Below are positions 61,980-64,000 of a DNA stretch of 64,000 nt, in pieces. A program made the position numbers and the translations under genes. Source of the DNA: Leptospira kirschneri serovar Cynopteri str. 3522 CT (GTDB taxonomy: Bacteria > Spirochaetota > Leptospiria > Leptospirales > Leptospiraceae); NCBI RefSeq assembly GCF_000243695.2, contig NZ_AHMN02000017.1, forward strand, positions 1-64,000, written 5' to 3'. The notes beneath the pieces are model-generated. The model did no database searches. It saw nothing but the letters and a program-made list of their open reading frames with translations, and was not told the origin of the DNA. Each line of letters starts with the position of its first letter. Positions within the stretch are counted from its first letter, which is position 1.

Positions 61980-64000
61980 ATGGAAAAAGATGCCGTTTCC
62001 TTAGAAGACGCCCTGGATCACGGGCTTACCAAAGAAGAATTTCAAAAGATTCAGGAAATTTTAGAAAGAGTTCCAAATTCTACCGAACTAGGAATTTTTT
62101 CCGCTATGTGGTCGGAACATTGCTCTTATAAAAACTCGATTCTAAAATTAAAAACTCTTCCGACAACCTCGGATAAATTACTTGCAAAAGCAGGAGAAGA
62201 AAACGCTGGGGCGATGGATATAGGCGACGGTTTAGCAGTGGTTTTCAAAATAGAAAGTCATAATCATCCTACGGCTGTAGAACCGTATCAAGGAGCAGCG
62301 ACCGGTGTAGGTGGAATTATGAGGGATATTTTTACGATGGGTGCTCGTCCGATTGTATCTCTAAATTCACTTCGTTTTGGAAATCCAGATGAACCTAGAA
62401 ATAAATATCTACTTTCCCGTGCGGTAAAAGGAATCGGAGACTATGGAAATTCACTTGGAATCGCAGTGTCGGGAGGAGAACTCTTTATAGATGAATGTTT
62501 TTCCAAAAATCCACTCGTAAACGCAATGACCGTTGGGATTGTGCGTCACGATCAGATGGCGAGTGCGACCACAGGTGGGCAAGTTGGTAACTCTGTTTAC
62601 ATCGTAGGAGCTACTACCGGAAGAGATGGAATTCACGGAGCTTCTTTTGCATCCAAGGATCTTTCTAAAGAATCCGAATCCAAACGATCTGCGGTGCAAG
62701 TAGGTGATCCATTTATGGAAAAACTATTGATGGAGGCAAGTTTAGAAGCGATTCAAAAAGGACTTCTTGTAGGAATCCAAGACATGGGTGCCGCCGGAAT
62801 TTCTTGTGCCACTTCCGAAATGAGTGCCAAAGGAAAAACCGGAATGAGGATCGATCTAGATCTAGTCCCCTTTAGAGAAACCGGAATGAATGCATACGAA
62901 GCGATGTTATCCGAATCTCAAGAAAGAATGTTGGTTGTACCAAAAAAAGGAAAAGAAACGGAACTCGTATCTATATTCGAAAAATGGAATTTAAACGCGG
63001 TCAAGATCGGAGAAGTTACAGCGGACGGAATGATCGAAGTTTATATGGGCGGAGAACTAAAAGCTAAAATTCCCGCCGAATCACTTGTGTTAGGTGGCGG
63101 AGCTCCACGTTACGAAAGAGAAACTAAACGTCCTTCTTATTTAGATATGGTCAAAACTTGGAAACCGGATGGGATTTCCGACGCGACCAAGGGTGCAAAT
63201 TCAAAAGAAATATTACTCAAAATCCTTTCCTCTTGGAACGTGTGTTCCAGGAAACCGATCACGGAACAATACGATAGCGAAGTCGGTTTAGTAAAACTCA
63301 TCGGTCCCGGTTTGGACGGAGGACTTTCTGCTATTCCGGATACAAATAAGGCGCTTGCGACCGCAACCGATTGTAATTCTAGATATACGTATTTGGATCC
63401 TTATAAAGGCGCTGAGTTTGCGGTATGTGAGGCGGCTCGAAACGTGTATGTGACCGGTGCAACTCCTTACGGAGTGACCAATAATCTTAATTTCGCAAAT
63501 CCTTATATTCCAGAAAATTATTATATGTTTTCTGAATGTATTCGAGGAATGGGGGACGCTTGCCGTTTTCTGGGACTTCCTGTGACGGGAGGCAACGTAT
63601 CTTTTTACAACGAATCTCCGGAAGGTCCGATTTTTCCAACTCCTACCATTGGTATGGTGGGAATTTTACAAGATAAGAAAAAAGTTATATTCAATTTTCC
63701 GAAAGAAGTCGGGATTGAGCTTGCGGTTCTGGGGAATTTTCGCCCTTCTTTAGGAGGAAGTGAATACTTAAAAAAAATCCACGGTCAAGTCAACGGAAGT
63801 ATTCCCGAGTTGGATATCAAAGAAGAATTAGAACTTTGTAAACTAGTGCTTTCCTTGAATGAAAATGGAATTTTAAAATCCGCGAGAGATCTTTCTTTGG
63901 GAGGAATTGCGGTAGCACTTTCTAAAACGGTCCTTTTTTCGGGCCTAGGAATCGAATCTGACCTAACGGCTCTTAGACGGAATCGATTGGATTTGACCCT
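61980..64000 (+). CDS. purL: Phosphoribosylformylglycinamidine synthase II (partial)
   Basis: Purine biosynthesis enzyme converting FGAR to FGAM with glutamine-derived ammonia. The ATG at 61980 opens a frame to the window end (673 codons). It has the PurL segments MWSEHCSYKNS, AVVFKIESHNHPTAVEPYQG, GVGGIMRDIFTMGARP and AVSGGELF; it is of the small type that needs separate PurQ and PurS. Family length near 740 residues means only the last 70 or so are missing. Neither purS nor purQ lies upstream. The TGACAAACG just before the start gives a weak ribosome-binding site. Confidence 0.95.
   Translation, partial: MEKDAVSLEDALDHGLTKEEFQKIQEILERVPNSTELGIFSAMWSEHCSYKNSILKLKTLPTTSDKLLAKAGEENAGAMDIGDGLAVVFKIESHNHPTAVEPYQGAATGVGGIMRDIFTMGARPIVSLNSLRFGNPDEPRNKYLLSRAVKGIGDYGNSLGIAVSGGELFIDECFSKNPLVNAMTVGIVRHDQMASATTGGQVGNSVYIVGATTGRDGIHGASFASKDLSKESESKRSAVQVGDPFMEKLLMEASLEAIQKGLLVGIQDMGAAGISCATSEMSAKGKTGMRIDLDLVPFRETGMNAYEAMLSESQERMLVVPKKGKETELVSIFEKWNLNAVKIGEVTADGMIEVYMGGELKAKIPAESLVLGGGAPRYERETKRPSYLDMVKTWKPDGISDATKGANSKEILLKILSSWNVCSRKPITEQYDSEVGLVKLIGPGLDGGLSAIPDTNKALATATDCNSRYTYLDPYKGAEFAVCEAARNVYVTGATPYGVTNNLNFANPYIPENYYMFSECIRGMGDACRFLGLPVTGGNVSFYNESPEGPIFPTPTIGMVGILQDKKKVIFNFPKEVGIELAVLGNFRPSLGGSEYLKKIHGQVNGSIPELDIKEELELCKLVLSLNENGILKSARDLSLGGIAVALSKTVLFSGLGIESDLTALRRNRLDLT

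Overview
The window reads as chromosomal DNA of a pathogenic-clade Leptospira (spirochaete). It is AT-rich. It carries a DUF1564-type gene, a family I know from Leptospira. The housekeeping proteins look leptospiral, and the intergenic spaces are full of short inverted-repeat elements. The genus call is recognition from protein character and cannot be proven here; species is not resolved.

Layout. 1-151: 3' end of a DDE transposase at the window edge. 422-1704 (minus): carA and a small DUF5808-like gene. 1956-5838: thrS, then infC-rpmI-rplT and a terminator. 5926-7449: a ZapB-like coiled-coil gene, zapA and the 5-formyl-THF cyclo-ligase gene. 8032-21611: a very compact plus-strand series, cheW, cheA (fused to a CheC-like domain), cheB, cheY, scpA, scpB, pheA, tyrA, aroA, cmk, rpsA, a TPR membrane protein and short-form hisG. 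21927-23138: rpmF and a frameshifted plsX. 23139-27220: a gene-poor, decayed stretch with a broken small gene, an XRE-type regulator, a hypothetical gene, a tandem repeat and several MITE-like elements. 27221-31958: two convergent alkaline-phosphatase-superfamily envelope enzymes, the first with a frameshift. 32844-36401: a TetR-controlled ABC export operon behind a perfect palindromic operator. 36464-39905: an RlmL-like methyltransferase, then minus-strand aminotransferase and prepilin peptidase genes. 40455-43487: a 1010-residue AAA+/VWA protein. 44017-47710: smpB, der, plsY and two hypothetical genes. 48667-53361: a DUF115 gene divergent from smc. 53482-58954: DUF1564 gene, Cys-rich secreted protein, tRNA-Met, hypothetical gene, glnA with a sigma-54 promoter, and another hypothetical gene. 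59827-61203: a DsbD-like thiol reductase. 61980 to the end: purL, incomplete.

How the genes fit together. CheA, CheW, CheB and CheY make a chemosensory core without CheR or receptors. ScpA, ScpB and SMC (35 kb apart) form the condensin-like complex, and the SMC is short with no recognisable hinge. PheA, TyrA and AroA serve aromatic amino-acid synthesis. PlsX and PlsY act in the same phosphatidate pathway. The glnA gene looks nitrogen-regulated through sigma-54, and its product has Phe at the position of the usual adenylylated Tyr.

The most unusual structure is intergenic. There are at least four families of small elements with terminal inverted repeats, plus a TGTGGGAACT-type motif seen about twenty times and only between genes. 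The CheA-CheC fusion, the hinge-poor SMC and the AAA/AAA/VWA protein are the best protein-level leads. I saw no CRISPR array, prophage or obvious defence system.
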